NCBI GenBank assembly: GCA_910574895.1
Contig: CAJTDQ010000005.1
Coordinates: 124,001-188,000 of the forward strand
DNA: 64,000 nt
Origin: Eubacteriaceae bacterium
GTDB taxonomy: Bacteria; Bacillota; Clostridia; Lachnospirales; Lachnospiraceae
Direction: 5' to 3'
Shown here: positions 18,501-26,567 of the stretch, piece after piece
Numbering within the stretch: position 1 is the first letter of the stretch
How the letters are laid out: each line of letters starts with the position of its first letter
Program-made: the position numbers and the translations under genes
The notes under the pieces: model-generated
Databases searched by the model: none
The model's input: only the letters and a program-made list of their open reading frames with translations
What the model was told of the DNA's origin: nothing

Positions 18501-20122
18501 ACTGATGTTGAAGTTACAATCTCCTCACGAATTGCATCAATCGGAGGATTCGTTACCTGTGCGAACAGCTGCTTGAAATAATTAAATAACGGATGATTTC
18601 TTTCACTTAAAACTGCCAATGGTGTATCCTTACCCATAGCCTTTGTAGCCTCAATTCCATTGTTTGCCATCGGAATAATACGTTTTAAGTCTTCAAAAGT
18701 ATATCCGAAGTTCTTCTGAAGCCTCTGGCGTTCTTCTTTCTCAAAACTCTCAACTCTGACATTTGGTATATTGATATCTTTCAAAGAAACTAAATTATTA
18801 TTGAGCCATTCACCATATGGTTTTCTTGCTGCATAGCTTTCCTTTAGTTCATCATCATCAATTAATTTTCCATTGACCGTGTCAACTAATAACATACGTC
18901 CCGGACGGAGACGCTCTTTTACAACAATCTTTTCCGGTGCAATATCTAAGACCCCCACCTCTGATGAAAGAATTAACTGGTCGTCATCTGTAATATAATA
19001 TCTCGAAGGACGAAGTCCGTTTCTGTCAAGAATCGCTCCCATATAATCACCATCAGTAAACAGTATAGACGCCGGTCCATCCCAAGGTTCCATCATTGTC
19101 GCATAATACTGATAAAAATCTCTCTTTGTCTGGCTGATTGTATCATTTTTCTCCCACGGTTCCGGAATGCACATCATAACTGCTAATGGCAGTTCCACCC
19201 CATTCATTACTAAGAACTCTAATGTATTATCTAACATCGCAGAATCTGAACCATTCACATCTACTACCGGCATAACTTTCTGCAGTGAACTCTTCATATA
19301 TTCACTGCTCATAGACTCTTCACGGGCCAGCATATTATCTGCATTTCCACGTATTGTATTAATCTCTCCATTATGAACAATGAATCTGTTCGGATGAGCT
19401 CTTTTCCAGCTCGGCTGTGTATTCGTCGAGAATCTGGAGTGAACCAGTGCAATAGCAGATTCATAATTCTTATCCATTAAATCTGCAAAAAACGGGCCTA
19501 ACTGGTCTACCAGAAACATTCCCTTATATACAATTGTTCTACTGGACATAGAAACCGTGTATGTTCCAGCATTACTATGTGAAAAAACTCTTCTTATAAT
19601 ATAAAGCTTTCTGTCAAACTCTAATCCCTTTTCTACATCCTCAGGTTTTTTAATAAAGCACTGTATAATACGAGGCATACATTCCAATGCCCTGCTTCCA
19701 AGTACTTCCGGATTCACCGGAACCTCTCTCCAGCCAAGGAATTCTAATCCCTCTTTCTCAGTAATGATTTCTAACATTTTCATCTCACTTTTACATGTCA
19801 GATCATCCTGTGGCATAAAGAACATGCCGACACCATATTCTCTCTCTTCGCCGATATGTATGCCTAACGGCTTTGTAACTTTTTTAAAAAATTTATGTGA
19901 AATCTGCAACATAATACCTACACCATCACCGGTCTTGCCTTCGGCATCTTTTCCGGCACGATGCTCTAAATTCTCAACAATCTTTAAAGCGTTAATTACT
20001 GTTTCATGACTCCGTTTCCCTTTGATATTTACAACTGCACCAATACCGCAGTTATCATGCTCAAATCTGGAATCATATAATCCATTTTCCTCAGCCTTTT
20101 TGAATAATATATTTTGTTCCAT
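15575..20122 (-). CDS. gltB: Glutamate synthase large subunit
   Basis: 1515 aa, the family's full length. Residues 25 onward (CGIGAVVNIKG) form the class II glutamine amidotransferase domain; C25 should become the N-terminal nucleophile after removal of a short propeptide. The central and FMN-binding synthase domains follow (KRFKTGAMSYGSISQEAHE near 880, GGRSNSGEGGE, SPPPHHDIYSIEDL, GGTGAAP). The 3Fe-4S cysteines are in the CVMMRVCNLDTCPVG segment. The C-terminus is a GXGXG beta-helix (GAGGQSLGAF, GKGLSGGKI, GATSGKAYINGVAGERF). With GltD it makes two glutamates from glutamine and 2-oxoglutarate. AAGGAGG precedes the ATG. Expression probably depends on the leader described separately. Confidence 0.96.
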   Translation of the reverse strand: MEQNILFKKAEENGLYDSRFEHDNCGIGAVVNIKGKRSHETVINALKIVENLEHRAGKDAEGKTGDGVGIMLQISHKFFKKVTKPLGIHIGEEREYGVGMFFMPQDDLTCKSEMKMLEIITEKEGLEFLGWREVPVNPEVLGSRALECMPRIIQCFIKKPEDVEKGLEFDRKLYIIRRVFSHSNAGTYTVSMSSRTIVYKGMFLVDQLGPFFADLMDKNYESAIALVHSRFSTNTQPSWKRAHPNRFIVHNGEINTIRGNADNMLAREESMSSEYMKSSLQKVMPVVDVNGSDSAMLDNTLEFLVMNGVELPLAVMMCIPEPWEKNDTISQTKRDFYQYYATMMEPWDGPASILFTDGDYMGAILDRNGLRPSRYYITDDDQLILSSEVGVLDIAPEKIVVKERLRPGRMLLVDTVNGKLIDDDELKESYAARKPYGEWLNNNLVSLKDINIPNVRVESFEKEERQRLQKNFGYTFEDLKRIIPMANNGIEATKAMGKDTPLAVLSERNHPLFNYFKQLFAQVTNPPIDAIREEIVTSTSVYIGNDGNILEEQPENCNVLKINHPILTNTDILKLKNINEPGFKSAVVPIVYYKGISIEKAIEQVFVDVDKAHKDGANIIILSDRGVDEYHVQIPSLLAVSAVHQYLVRTKKRTTLSLVLESGEPRDVHHFATLLGYGASAINPYLAHETIKQMVEEEMINKDPYAAIDDYNKAILGGIVKIASKMGISTIQSYQGSQIFEAIGISKEVIDKYFTGTVSRVEGITMKDIEDSVEELHSKAFDPLGLDVDLTLESNGEHKARSGKEQHKYNPATIHTLQQATWTDNYQLFKQYTHMIDEEMAPFHLRGLMDFNYPENGGISIDEVESAESIMKRFKTGAMSYGSISQEAHETMAIAMNMIGGRSNSGEGGESIERLTVGEDGLNRCSKIKQVASGRFGVTSRYLVSAEELQIKMAQGAKPGEGGHLPGKKVYPWVAKTRHSTPGVSLISPPPHHDIYSIEDLAQLIYDLKNSNRDARISVKLVSEAGVGTVAAGVAKAGAQVILVSGFDGGTGAAPENSIYNAGLPWELGLAEAHQTLIANGLRHKVVVETDGKLMSGRDVAIAAMLGAEEYGFATAPLVTMGCVMMRVCNLDTCPVGVATQNPELRKNFKGKPEYVVNFMKFIAEELREYMAKLGVRTLDELVGRADLLKVKEGIDAKKAAEVDLNKILNTDFAEERVQYLKKNEYDFELEKTKDLEVLLPKMKKALDSRKPATVEVNVTNIDRSLGTIFGSEITKRYDDTLEDDMYTVKCFGAGGQSLGAFIPNGMTMELTGDSNDYLGKGLSGGKIIVKPPKESTFKQDENIIIGNVAFYGATSGKAYINGVAGERFCVRNSGMSAVVEGVGDHGCEYMTGGCVAVIGKVGKNFAAGMSGGVAYVLDENNDLYRKTNKSLVSTEEISNKYDVLELKGMIEEHVKYTDSEKGKLILDKFEEYLPKFKKIIPYDYKKMLETIAKMEQKGLNPEQAQIEAFYEATR

Positions 20123-20141
20123 GACTTTCCTCCTTGAAATA

Positions 20142-20234
20142 TTAACATATGCAGCGATTTAGAAAACTCTGACTGACTGCTTTGATATCTGCAAAAAGAA
20201 GGGTACAAAAACGAATGGAGCTATCCATGTACAT
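20142..20234 (-). CDS. Possible 30-aa leader peptide upstream of gltB
   Basis: A minus-strand frame starts at ATG 20234 and reads MYMDSSIRFC... to a TAA at 20142, ending in Arg-Cys-Ile-Cys. An AGAAGGG Shine-Dalgarno lies 7 bases before the ATG, but it is inside the left arm of the 14-bp hairpin at 20196-20249. The stop lies just before the gltB SD. The arrangement resembles a leader-peptide attenuator. No homologue is recognised, and it may be coincidental. Confidence 0.35.
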   Translation of the reverse strand: MYMDSSIRFCTLLFADIKAVSQSFLNRCIC

Positions 20235-20249
20235 CTTTGTACCCTTCTT
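20193..20249 (-). promoter_or_regulatory. Terminator-like hairpin in the gltB leader
   Basis: A perfect 14-bp stem (20196-20209 with 20236-20249, AAGAAGGGTACAAA/TTTGTACCCTTCTT) encloses an ATGGA/TCCAT stem-loop and is followed by five T on the minus strand. It begins about 8 nt after the start site predicted from the promoter at 20264-20292. It should therefore be transcribed as the gltB leader and could act as an attenuator. Acting only as the rpoD terminator is the alternative. Confidence 0.65.
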
Positions 20250-20263
20250 AATCTCTACTTAAT

Positions 20264-20292
20264 TTTATAAACTATTTTAGTGTTTTTGTCAA
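20264..20292 (-). promoter_or_regulatory. Promoter of gltBD
   Basis: Consensus TTGACA (minus strand, 20292-20287) and TATAAA (20269-20264) have 17-bp spacing, placing the start site near 20257. That is 135 nt upstream of the gltB ATG and just before the leader hairpin. Confidence 0.7.
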
Positions 20293-20391
20293 ATAAAATT
20301 AAGTTTAATATATAATTTTCTTGTTTTATTAAACAAACCGTAATATTTGAATATCAATTTTCATCATTTCATTAACTAAATAAAGAAATAA

Positions 20392-21642
20392 TTATTCACC
20401 TAAAAAATCCTTAATCTTTTTACTTCTGACAGGATTTCTTAATTTTCTTAAAGCCTTTGCCTCAATCTGTCTGATACGCTCCCTGGTAACACTAAATATC
20501 TTTCCTACTTCTTCTAATGTTCTAGGATGTCCGTCTCTCAATCCAAATCTAAGAATTATGACCTCACGCTCTCTATCCTTTAAATCCTGTAATAATACAT
20601 CTATATGCTCTCGAAGCATCACTGATTCAATATTTGCTTCCGGAGTAACTGCGTTATTGTCTGCTACAAAATCCCCAAGGTTTGAATCGTCCTCTTCTCC
20701 AATAGGAGTCTCCAATGATGCCGGCTCTCTCGCAATCTGCATTATTTCCAAAACTTTTTCCTCTGTCATATCCAGTGCCTGCGCCAACTCTTTTGTAGAT
20801 GGCTCATATCCTAATTCGAGGGTCAGTTTTCTTTGCATTTTTGACATTCTGTTAATTGTTTCAACCATATGAACAGGTACACGGATTGTTCTGGCATGAT
20901 CTGCCAATGCTCTTGTAACCGACTGTCTAATCCACCATGTAGCATATGTACTTAACTTAAAGCCCTTTGTATACTCAAATTTTTCAACACCTTTTATCAG
21001 ACCTAGATTTCCCTCCTGAACTAAGTCTAAAAAGCTCATGCCACGCCCTGTATATCTCTTTGCAATACTAACTACAAGACGCAAATTTGCCTCTATTAAC
21101 TTTTCTTTTGCAACGGGATCCCCTTCTGTCTTACGTTTTGCAAGCTCCAGTTCTTCCTCTGCCGTCAACAAAGCTACTGTACCGATTTCTTTCAAGTACA
21201 TACGCACCGGATCTTCTGTTCCCACACCCTCGAGCAAATCTACGGCATCTAACTCTACCGTTTCCTCTTCATCGTTTTCAAAATCCTCGTCTGCGGGATC
21301 CAATAAATCCTCCTCGTCCGCTGCAACAGAAGCAATATCTTCGTCCGTTGGCTCAATGACATCTGTGATTAAATCTACTTTAATCTCAACCATTTCCTCA
21401 CCATCTTCGTTTACGAATACTTCTTCTGCGGAATCTGCACTATCAGAATCTGCATCTTTCTCAGATAAAACTACAGTAATATTATTTTCCTGAATTTTTG
21501 AGAATAGCGTTGTCTCCTGTTTTGCAGTGAGACTGTCTTCTGCAAAAAATTTCTTAATTTCATCTGTAGTTAACTGACCATCTTTGTTCTGACCAATTCC
21601 AACTAATTCTTCAATTTTTTGATTAAAATCTTGTTGTTTCAA
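20392..21642 (-). CDS. rpoD: Primary RNA polymerase sigma factor (sigma-A/RpoD)
   Basis: 416 aa. The acidic N-terminal region 1.1 (about 30-150) is Asp/Glu-rich. Region 1.2 is [12 protein letters not shown]; region 2 has [41 protein letters not shown] and [14 protein letters not shown]; region 4 has LREHIDVLL to [23 protein letters not shown]. It directs core polymerase to TTGACA/TATAAT promoters, several of which are seen here. The TTG at 21642 is chosen because AAAGGA sits 7 bases before it and the product then starts MKQQDFNQK; upstream residues look like untranslated leader. The gene precedes gltB but the latter has its own promoter. Confidence 0.95.
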   Translation of the reverse strand: MKQQDFNQKIEELVGIGQNKDGQLTTDEIKKFFAEDSLTAKQETTLFSKIQENNITVVLSEKDADSDSADSAEEVFVNEDGEEMVEIKVDLITDVIEPTDEDIASVAADEEDLLDPADEDFENDEEETVELDAVDLLEGVGTEDPVRMYLKEIGTVALLTAEEELELAKRKTEGDPVAKEKLIEANLRLVVSIAKRYTGRGMSFLDLVQEGNLGLIKGVEKFEYTKGFKLSTYATWWIRQSVTRALADHARTIRVPVHMVETINRMSKMQRKLTLELGYEPSTKELAQALDMTEEKVLEIMQIAREPASLETPIGEEDDSNLGDFVADNNAVTPEANIESVMLREHIDVLLQDLKDREREVIILRFGLRDGHPRTLEEVGKIFSVTRERIRQIEAKALRKLRNPVRSKKIKDFLGE

Positions 21643-21712
21643 TACAGTATCCTTTCTAAAATCGAAACATAAGTTTCTTTTTAAGTATCTGTCGGTCCAA
21701 CATATATTATAC

Positions 21713-21745
21713 ACAAAAAATAGCCAGTGTAAACCGACTATTTTA
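21713..21745 (-). terminator. Terminator of the CDF transporter gene
   Basis: An AATAGTC/GGCTATT stem (one G-T wobble) is followed by six T on the minus strand, about 55-90 bp after the stop codon at 21800 and upstream of rpoD. Confidence 0.65.
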
Positions 21746-21799
21746 AAAAAATGCACTTTTTTGTTGAAAATCACTAGATATTATCAATTTATATGTTTT

Positions 21800-22696
21800 T
21801 TATGGTAATTTCTTATGTTCATAACCTGCCGGATTTACATGCACCGTACAATGTTTTACATCAGCAAACTGTTTTTCAATATTGTCATGGACTGCTTCTG
21901 CTATTTCATGAGACTGTTTTAAAAGCAAATCTCCATCAGCACTTATCTCAATATCTACATACATTTTTGTACCAAACATGCGTGTCTTTATTAAGTCCAG
22001 ACCTTCTACACCTTCCACATTCAAAACAAGTTCTTCCATCGCCCTGACAGTCTCATCATCACATGCTTTATCTACCATTTTATCTACAGCTTCTTTTACA
22101 ATATCATAAGAAACCTTAATGATAACCAATCCGATAATTCCCGCCATAACCGGATCTAATATTTTCACACCAAGCATAGCACCTGCCACACCAATCAAAC
22201 TTCCTATGGAAGACAAAGCATCCGACCTGTGATGCCACGCCTCTGCCCTTAATGCATCGGAATGAATCTTATCTGCAGCAATTTTTGTATACCAGTACAT
22301 TCCCTCTTTTGCCACAATAGAAACAATCGCTGCAATCAGAGCAATCGTTCCCGGTGTACTAATATCCTCACCTACATATATCTTTTTTATTCCTTCATAT
22401 ATTAAAAGCGTACCTGTCAAAAACAATATTGCTCCCAATGCAAGCGATGCAAGACACTCCATTCTGTCATGTCCATATTGATGATCCCTATCTTCTTCTT
22501 TTTTTGACATCTTTACACCAATAATTACAATAATCGAACCAAATACATCCGACAAAGAATGAATTGCATCTGAGAGCATTGCCATAGATCTTCCCACAAT
22601 TCCCGCTATTAATTTTAACAAACTCAATATAATATTGGATATAATACTAACGGTGGAAACCCTCACTGCTGTTTTTACTACCATCTTATCATCCAT
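21800..22696 (-). CDS. Cation diffusion facilitator metal transporter
   Basis: 298 aa. Six hydrophobic helices span about 12-210, then a cytosolic C-terminal domain. The first metal site is DAIHSLSDVFGS near residue 42 (Asp and Asp of the CDF HxxxD/DxxxD motif). DHQYGHDRMECLA near 72 is the family signature, and the second site is AEAWHHRSDALSS near 150. Members export Zn, Mn, Fe or Co in exchange for protons. The Asp/His pattern does not settle the metal. AGGAGG precedes the ATG, and a terminator lies downstream at 21713-21745. Confidence 0.9.
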   Translation of the reverse strand: MDDKMVVKTAVRVSTVSIISNIILSLLKLIAGIVGRSMAMLSDAIHSLSDVFGSIIVIIGVKMSKKEEDRDHQYGHDRMECLASLALGAILFLTGTLLIYEGIKKIYVGEDISTPGTIALIAAIVSIVAKEGMYWYTKIAADKIHSDALRAEAWHHRSDALSSIGSLIGVAGAMLGVKILDPVMAGIIGLVIIKVSYDIVKEAVDKMVDKACDDETVRAMEELVLNVEGVEGLDLIKTRMFGTKMYVDIEISADGDLLLKQSHEIAEAVHDNIEKQFADVKHCTVHVNPAGYEHKKLP

Positions 22697-22754
22697 ACCA
22701 GCCTCCTATTATTCATAACATATATTTCTGAAAAATTTATGTACATAGAAATAC

Positions 22755-22779
22755 AAGGCTGAAAATATTTTTCAACCTT
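22755..22779 (-). terminator. Possible terminator after the small membrane protein gene
   Basis: An 11-bp stem (AAGGTTGAAAA/TTTTCAGCCTT, one wobble) has a 3-nt loop, 43 bp past the stop codon at 22822. The following T content is modest. Confidence 0.5.
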
Positions 22780-22821
22780 TGCATCTGCGATTTCCTAATA
22801 TATAAATATGTTGTTTTTATA

Positions 22822-23193
22822 TTACTGTTCCAAATCATCCGGCGAAACCAAAGGTGACCAACCATCGTTTTCTCCAGGATACGCCTCTGACTCTTTATCT
22901 TTTTTATTTCTCTTATTTTTTTTCTTTGTTGTCTCCTCAACAACATCAATATTATCAAAATAATTTGTAGTAGATTTGTTCACTGCTTCTGTCTCTGGCG
23001 GTATTGTTACATAATTCTCATCACCAGACTTCGTCTGATTATCTGTTACACTCTGATTTTGTTCTACTGCAGTTGTCTCTGCTGCTTTGTTTTTATCATT
23101 TTTGCTCACATTAACTTTAACAGCGATAATAACCGCTGTAATGATAATTAAAATTATCAAACCACCTATAATTGTTTTTGTCTTTTTATTCAT
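22822..23193 (-). CDS. Small membrane-anchored protein of unknown function
   Basis: 123 aa. Residues 7-27 form one hydrophobic helix after a basic N-terminus, so it is probably an N-in signal-anchor protein. The rest is hydrophilic and low-complexity: Asn/Thr/Glu-rich to about residue 85, a Lys/Arg cluster KKKNKRNKKDKE near 88-100, then an acidic C-terminus. No catalytic motif is seen and no family recognised. The ATG follows AGAAGG that lies inside the end of the upstream HAD gene (1-bp gap), so the pair is co-transcribed and probably translationally coupled. Confidence 0.6.
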   Translation of the reverse strand: MNKKTKTIIGGLIILIIITAVIIAVKVNVSKNDKNKAAETTAVEQNQSVTDNQTKSGDENYVTIPPETEAVNKSTTNYFDNIDVVEETTKKKNKRNKKDKESEAYPGENDGWSPLVSPDDLEQ

Positions 23194-23194
23194 T

Positions 23195-24034
23195 CTATAA
23201 CCTTCTTTCTATATCGTTTATTATCGCTGCAATCGCATGGTCCTTATTAGAAACAGTAACTCTGTCAGCAATACTCTTTACACTGTCAATAGCATTATCT
23301 ACTGCATATCCTATATCTGCACACTCTAATAATGTTATATCATTTTCATAATCACCTACACCAATTGTCGTATGTATATCTGTGTCCAGGTGCGTTTTCA
23401 TATATTCAACCGCCACACCCTTACCACTGTCTATAGCTTGTATCTCCAGACCTTCCGGCCAACTGGTATCAAATCGAAAACTCTGCCCGAATTTCTCTTT
23501 TAAATCTGCCTGCAGTTTTAAAATAACCTCCGCATTCCCTGCAATCACCATTTTGAGCATTTCACAAGGAAATTCTTCTAATGCTTTTTTCAAACTGTCA
23601 TCCTCCGACCTATGCTCAGAAAGATTATAGCTGATGCTGCCAAAAGTTCCATCCGCCAAAACTCCATTTACCCAGAAATCATGTAACTTATCATACGACT
23701 CTTTCACATAAGATAATAACTCGTAACATTGTTCTGTAGGCAATCCCCACTTATTAATCATAGTACCATTATTAACATCATATAATAATGTTCCATTTAA
23801 AGAAACCATAGGAGCGTTTATTTGAATTTTATCTCTAAACAAATCAACATGGTCTGGAAAACGTCCTGTCGCCAGAGTGAAAAGTCCTCCTTCTTCCTGA
23901 AAATATTTAATTGCTTTTGCATTCTCATCTGATACCTTGCCCGGCTCATATGTCAACGTACCATCGCAGTCTGTACAGATAAGATATCCTGTAAATTTTC
24001 CCATAATTAAATCAACTTTCTTTTCCGTTTGCAT
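23195..24034 (-). CDS. Cof-type HAD phosphatase
   Basis: 279 aa. HAD motif I reads CTDCDGTL at about 20-27 and motif II is TLATGRFPD near 57. The lysine and motif IV are DSGKGVAVEYMKTH and GVGDYENDITLLECADIGYAV in the C-terminal third. The large alpha/beta cap between motifs II and III marks the Cof (subfamily IIB) class, which dephosphorylates sugar phosphates, FMN-like cofactors or pyridoxal phosphate. The start is uncertain: ATG 24034 and ATG 24004 (MGKFTGYL) both lack a strong SD. Its 3' end abuts the next gene. Confidence 0.85.
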   Translation of the reverse strand: MQTEKKVDLIMGKFTGYLICTDCDGTLTYEPGKVSDENAKAIKYFQEEGGLFTLATGRFPDHVDLFRDKIQINAPMVSLNGTLLYDVNNGTMINKWGLPTEQCYELLSYVKESYDKLHDFWVNGVLADGTFGSISYNLSEHRSEDDSLKKALEEFPCEMLKMVIAGNAEVILKLQADLKEKFGQSFRFDTSWPEGLEIQAIDSGKGVAVEYMKTHLDTDIHTTIGVGDYENDITLLECADIGYAVDNAIDSVKSIADRVTVSNKDHAIAAIINDIERRL

Positions 24035-24099
24035 TACAATTAATTCTACAATAAGAAGGTTTGTTTTTCAATGTTTGCGTTATATTTATGTGCAAAATT

Positions 24100-24426
24100 C
24101 TATAGCAATTCCCGGAGCTTATCCAAAAAAGCTTCCTCTCCCCATGTATTCACTTTAAAAAACATTGCCTGACTACCACCTGCTGCAATTGCTGAAATAT
24201 GTATATTTCCACTTTCTCCCTGAAATAAGGTTACATTCAAACTCAACCTATTTCCCCCAGTATAACTGTATCGTTCAAACACCCGCACGCTACACCGGGA
24301 ACTTCCATCCCTAAAATCACTGGATTCTTCTAACTTTGCTGACATACTTCCACTTATAATGCCAGTTTCAATGCGTTTTAATATCGCATCAAAATTTCCT
24401 CTTAAATTCTTTTCTAACTTTGCCAT
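24100..24426 (-). CDS. Small conserved cytosolic protein (DUF6054-like)
   Basis: 108 aa with no signal or membrane segment. The pattern AKLEKNLRGNFDAILKRIE, an SxSAxLEESSD segment, a VRVFERYSY strand, alternating beta strands and a C-terminal amphipathic helix resembles the small DUF6054 family as I remember it; this is not confirmed. Function is unknown. A strong SD (GAAGGAGAAAA) precedes the ATG. It lies at the edge of the accessory block of small genes and is transcribed in the same direction. Confidence 0.65.
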   Translation of the reverse strand: MAKLEKNLRGNFDAILKRIETGIISGSMSAKLEESSDFRDGSSRCSVRVFERYSYTGGNRLSLNVTLFQGESGNIHISAIAAGGSQAMFFKVNTWGEEAFLDKLRELL

Positions 24427-24520
24427 CTCGTTTTCTCCTTCAATCTATGTTTTTTGCCACATAACGATGATAATAAGTTTTGCAGTATTCATCGAATAAT
24501 TAGGGTTATTAACGAAATAA

Positions 24521-25036
24521 TTACAAATCAATATTTATTTTATACTCATCATCAATAAGAATATAATTTACACCATTTTCTTCTACCTGTTCTAATACTC
24601 TTGCATTATCCTCTAACACACTTTCCAAAGTACAATACTCATCATCTAAACGGTCTTCAATTGTACTCGCATATTTTTTTATATCATCAAAATGATTTTT
24701 AATATAGTTTTCACTCATAATAAGACAATAGTATCTTATATCATCAAGATAATCGTTCTCAAAATCCTTTTCCCAGTCAAATGGAATATAACATCCCTCT
24801 ACAATGAGATTTTGTTTATTCTCTATCGCTGTCTTTATCATTTCACGTACAATCGGCCATAAATAATCTGTCAGTTCCTTATCATCACTCAAAGGTGTAA
24901 GTGTCGTATTTCCACTGCGAATAAGTCCCATTTTTAAGTGGTCTATGGATAGATACGGATATTTATATTTTTCTAGTAATTTTTGAGCAAGCACTGTCTT
25001 TCCTGTGTGCGATGCTCCTGCTATTAAAACAATCAT
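24521..25036 (-). CDS. P-loop kinase-like ATPase
   Basis: 171 aa. A Walker A motif GASHTGKT at residues 7-14 is followed by LSIDHLKMGLIRSG near 30-43, the layout of small-molecule kinases such as adenylylsulfate or 2-phosphoglycerate kinase-like proteins. VEGCYIPFDWEKDF near 90 could be the substrate-site strand. No Walker B aspartate pair of transporters is seen. It is a soluble protein and its substrate is unknown. The SD GGAGGAG overlaps the end of the upstream broken phosphotransferase gene, which may once have formed an operon with it. Confidence 0.7.
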   Translation of the reverse strand: MIVLIAGASHTGKTVLAQKLLEKYKYPYLSIDHLKMGLIRSGNTTLTPLSDDKELTDYLWPIVREMIKTAIENKQNLIVEGCYIPFDWEKDFENDYLDDIRYYCLIMSENYIKNHFDDIKKYASTIEDRLDDEYCTLESVLEDNARVLEQVEENGVNYILIDDEYKINIDL

Positions 25037-25040
25037 GTAA

Positions 25041-25554
25041 CTACTCCTCCAATTTTATAACTATCGAACTAGTCTGTGGTTTAATTGATACTCCATTCCA
25101 CATTGTTTCCGGTTCAACATTATCCATGTCAACCAAACCATTTTTCAACATTACGACGTGCTTCCTTTAGTCGTTCATCAAGTCTGCTAACTTTTTGTGG
25201 ACAATCGTCAACGTTGACATTCCAAAGCTGTTTTATTCCCTCTGACACATATCTTATCATTTTTGCAAAATTAGATAAAAACTCTTCATCGCACAACATT
25301 TTTCCATTGACTCTTGTCATAAGCGTATATGCAGTTTCATTTTCTACGCAATATTCTAATATCTGTGGAACAGATATGCGACCATTCAACCATGCAGCAA
25401 TGTCTCTTTCATTATCCGTTTCAACTGTATGCTTCTGTATTTTTAATACATACTTTGAAAATATAAGTACATCCGATTTTGACATTTCTATTTCATTTCT
25501 CGTATAAATCTGATTATCCACTATTTTCTTGATTTTTTCTGGAATATATAACAT
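25041..25554 (-). pseudogene. Frameshifted, truncated aminoglycoside-phosphotransferase-like gene
   Basis: From ATG 25554 the frame encodes about 141 residues resembling the N-lobe of APH(3')-type kinases: SDVLIFSKYVLKI, a DNERDIAAWLNGRI helix, a YTLMTRVNGKMLCDEE hinge, and LDERLKEARRNVEKW. It stops at TGA 25129. Shifting one base restores LVDMDNVEPET, which continues the family pattern (NVExxLVDxDxVEPET), and runs to TAG at 25041. The C-lobe with the catalytic HxD and DxD motifs is absent. The product cannot be an active kinase. Confidence 0.7.
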
Positions 25555-25661
25555 ATTTTATCTTCACTATCGTTTTTAACTTTACATTTATAATCAAGCA
25601 CGTTAGCACAATTAACTTATTTCGGCAAACTTCGATTTTTCTAGTTCTAAAACTGTAATTG

Positions 25662-26075
25662 TTATTTCCGATTTGGTTTTCTTTTGATAGCCAACAATTT
25701 CATGTAATCATCAATATCAGCCGTATTGATTGGTTCAAACATAACCCATTTCCCGTCATGATAGATTTTTGCCCCATCATACTGCCTACAAACATCATTA
25801 GAAAGAGTATCCCTTATAGCTTCAAATTTTGCTCTTTCATCCTTTCCAAAAATAATCATGAAACCAACGCAACTACTTTTTGCGTATAAGCTGCAAAGGG
25901 TTTTTCCACCTCTGCGATACTTATACTCATAAGTCCAATTCTTACCACCAGTATTCCACAACTGTTCCATATCATATTTTCCATCAATAGCCGTACATAA
26001 CGCTTTCCAAACTTCATACAAGGACTGTCCAAGTAATTCAGTCATATTTGATTGAGATGGTATATTTTCAAGCAT
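25662..26075 (-). CDS. DUF3788 family protein
   Basis: 137 aa soluble protein. Segments WTYEYKYRRGGKTLCSLYA, FMIIFGKDERAKFEA and a C-terminal YHDGKWVMFEP followed by a basic helix match the DUF3788 pattern. Biochemical function is unknown. GGAGGAG lies 5 bases before the ATG. A perfect 16-bp palindrome (26087-26102) abuts the SD on its upstream side. It belongs to the co-oriented accessory gene block and has no obvious functional partner. Confidence 0.75.
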   Translation of the reverse strand: MLENIPSQSNMTELLGQSLYEVWKALCTAIDGKYDMEQLWNTGGKNWTYEYKYRRGGKTLCSLYAKSSCVGFMIIFGKDERAKFEAIRDTLSNDVCRQYDGAKIYHDGKWVMFEPINTADIDDYMKLLAIKRKPNRK

Positions 26076-26086
26076 AATATCTCCTC

Positions 26087-26102
26087 CGCAACTTCGAAGT
26101 TG
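26087..26102. repeat. Perfect 16-bp palindrome before the DUF3788 gene
   Basis: GCAACTTCGAAGTTGC reads the same on both strands. It lies in the 43-bp gap between a small membrane protein gene and the DUF3788 gene, directly against the SD of the latter. It could be an operator, an mRNA hairpin that hides the SD, or a recombination scar. Confidence 0.5.
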
Positions 26103-26118
26103 CCTATTTCTTACTCTT

Positions 26119-26439
26119 TTATCGATTCTGTAATATCAGATATGTAATTCCTATACTACAAATCATTGTTACAACATATATTATCATATTACTTTTTCTC
26201 TTTTGCAATAAAACCACACATATCCCTGTCACTATCAACCAGAATATTCCCATAACATATCCCAAAGGTATCAAACTAGAATCTTCTATCCAATCCCGCT
26301 CCCCTGGACTAGAATCTGGAAACATCATCGCTATTGCCAGCACAATCCACCAAAAACTCATAACGCCGTAGAATATACTACTAATAAAAAGTGTAATCTT
26401 TTTTAATACAATTGCCATTATCTGTTTTTTATCTTCCAT
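26119..26439 (-). CDS. Small three-helix membrane protein
   Basis: 106 aa. Hydrophobic segments lie at about 9-39 (probably one long or two short helices), 56-78 and 84-102, joined by an acidic loop PDSSPGERDWIEDSS. No motif or family is recognised. GAGG precedes the ATG by 7 bases. It sits inside the accessory block directly upstream of DUF3788, so the two may be co-transcribed. Function is unknown. Confidence 0.6.
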   Translation of the reverse strand: MEDKKQIMAIVLKKITLFISSIFYGVMSFWWIVLAIAMMFPDSSPGERDWIEDSSLIPLGYVMGIFWLIVTGICVVLLQKRKSNMIIYVVTMICSIGITYLILQNR

Positions 26440-26465
26440 ATTTATGCCTCACAAATTTCTTATGT

Positions 26466-26531
26466 TTATTCCTTTATAAATGCTAGATTTGTTGCTGGAA
26501 CTCCATTTTCATCAGACACATATCGTTCTAA
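26466..26531 (-). pseudogene. Short open remnant of a lost gene
   Basis: The minus strand between two intact genes reads 21 sense codons (containing YVSDENGVPATNLAF) to a TAA, with a stop immediately upstream and no start or SD. It looks like the C-terminus of a deleted gene. The family is not recognised, and the reading could be chance. Confidence 0.25.
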
Positions 26532-26567
26532 TCAAAACTTCCTCTACTTAAATCTATCAAATATAAA

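Noticed and set aside
22737-22958. 73-codon minus-strand frame overlapping the small membrane protein gene
   Set aside because: Out of frame with the gene that has a good SD and signal anchor; Lys/Arg-rich composition comes from A-rich DNA.
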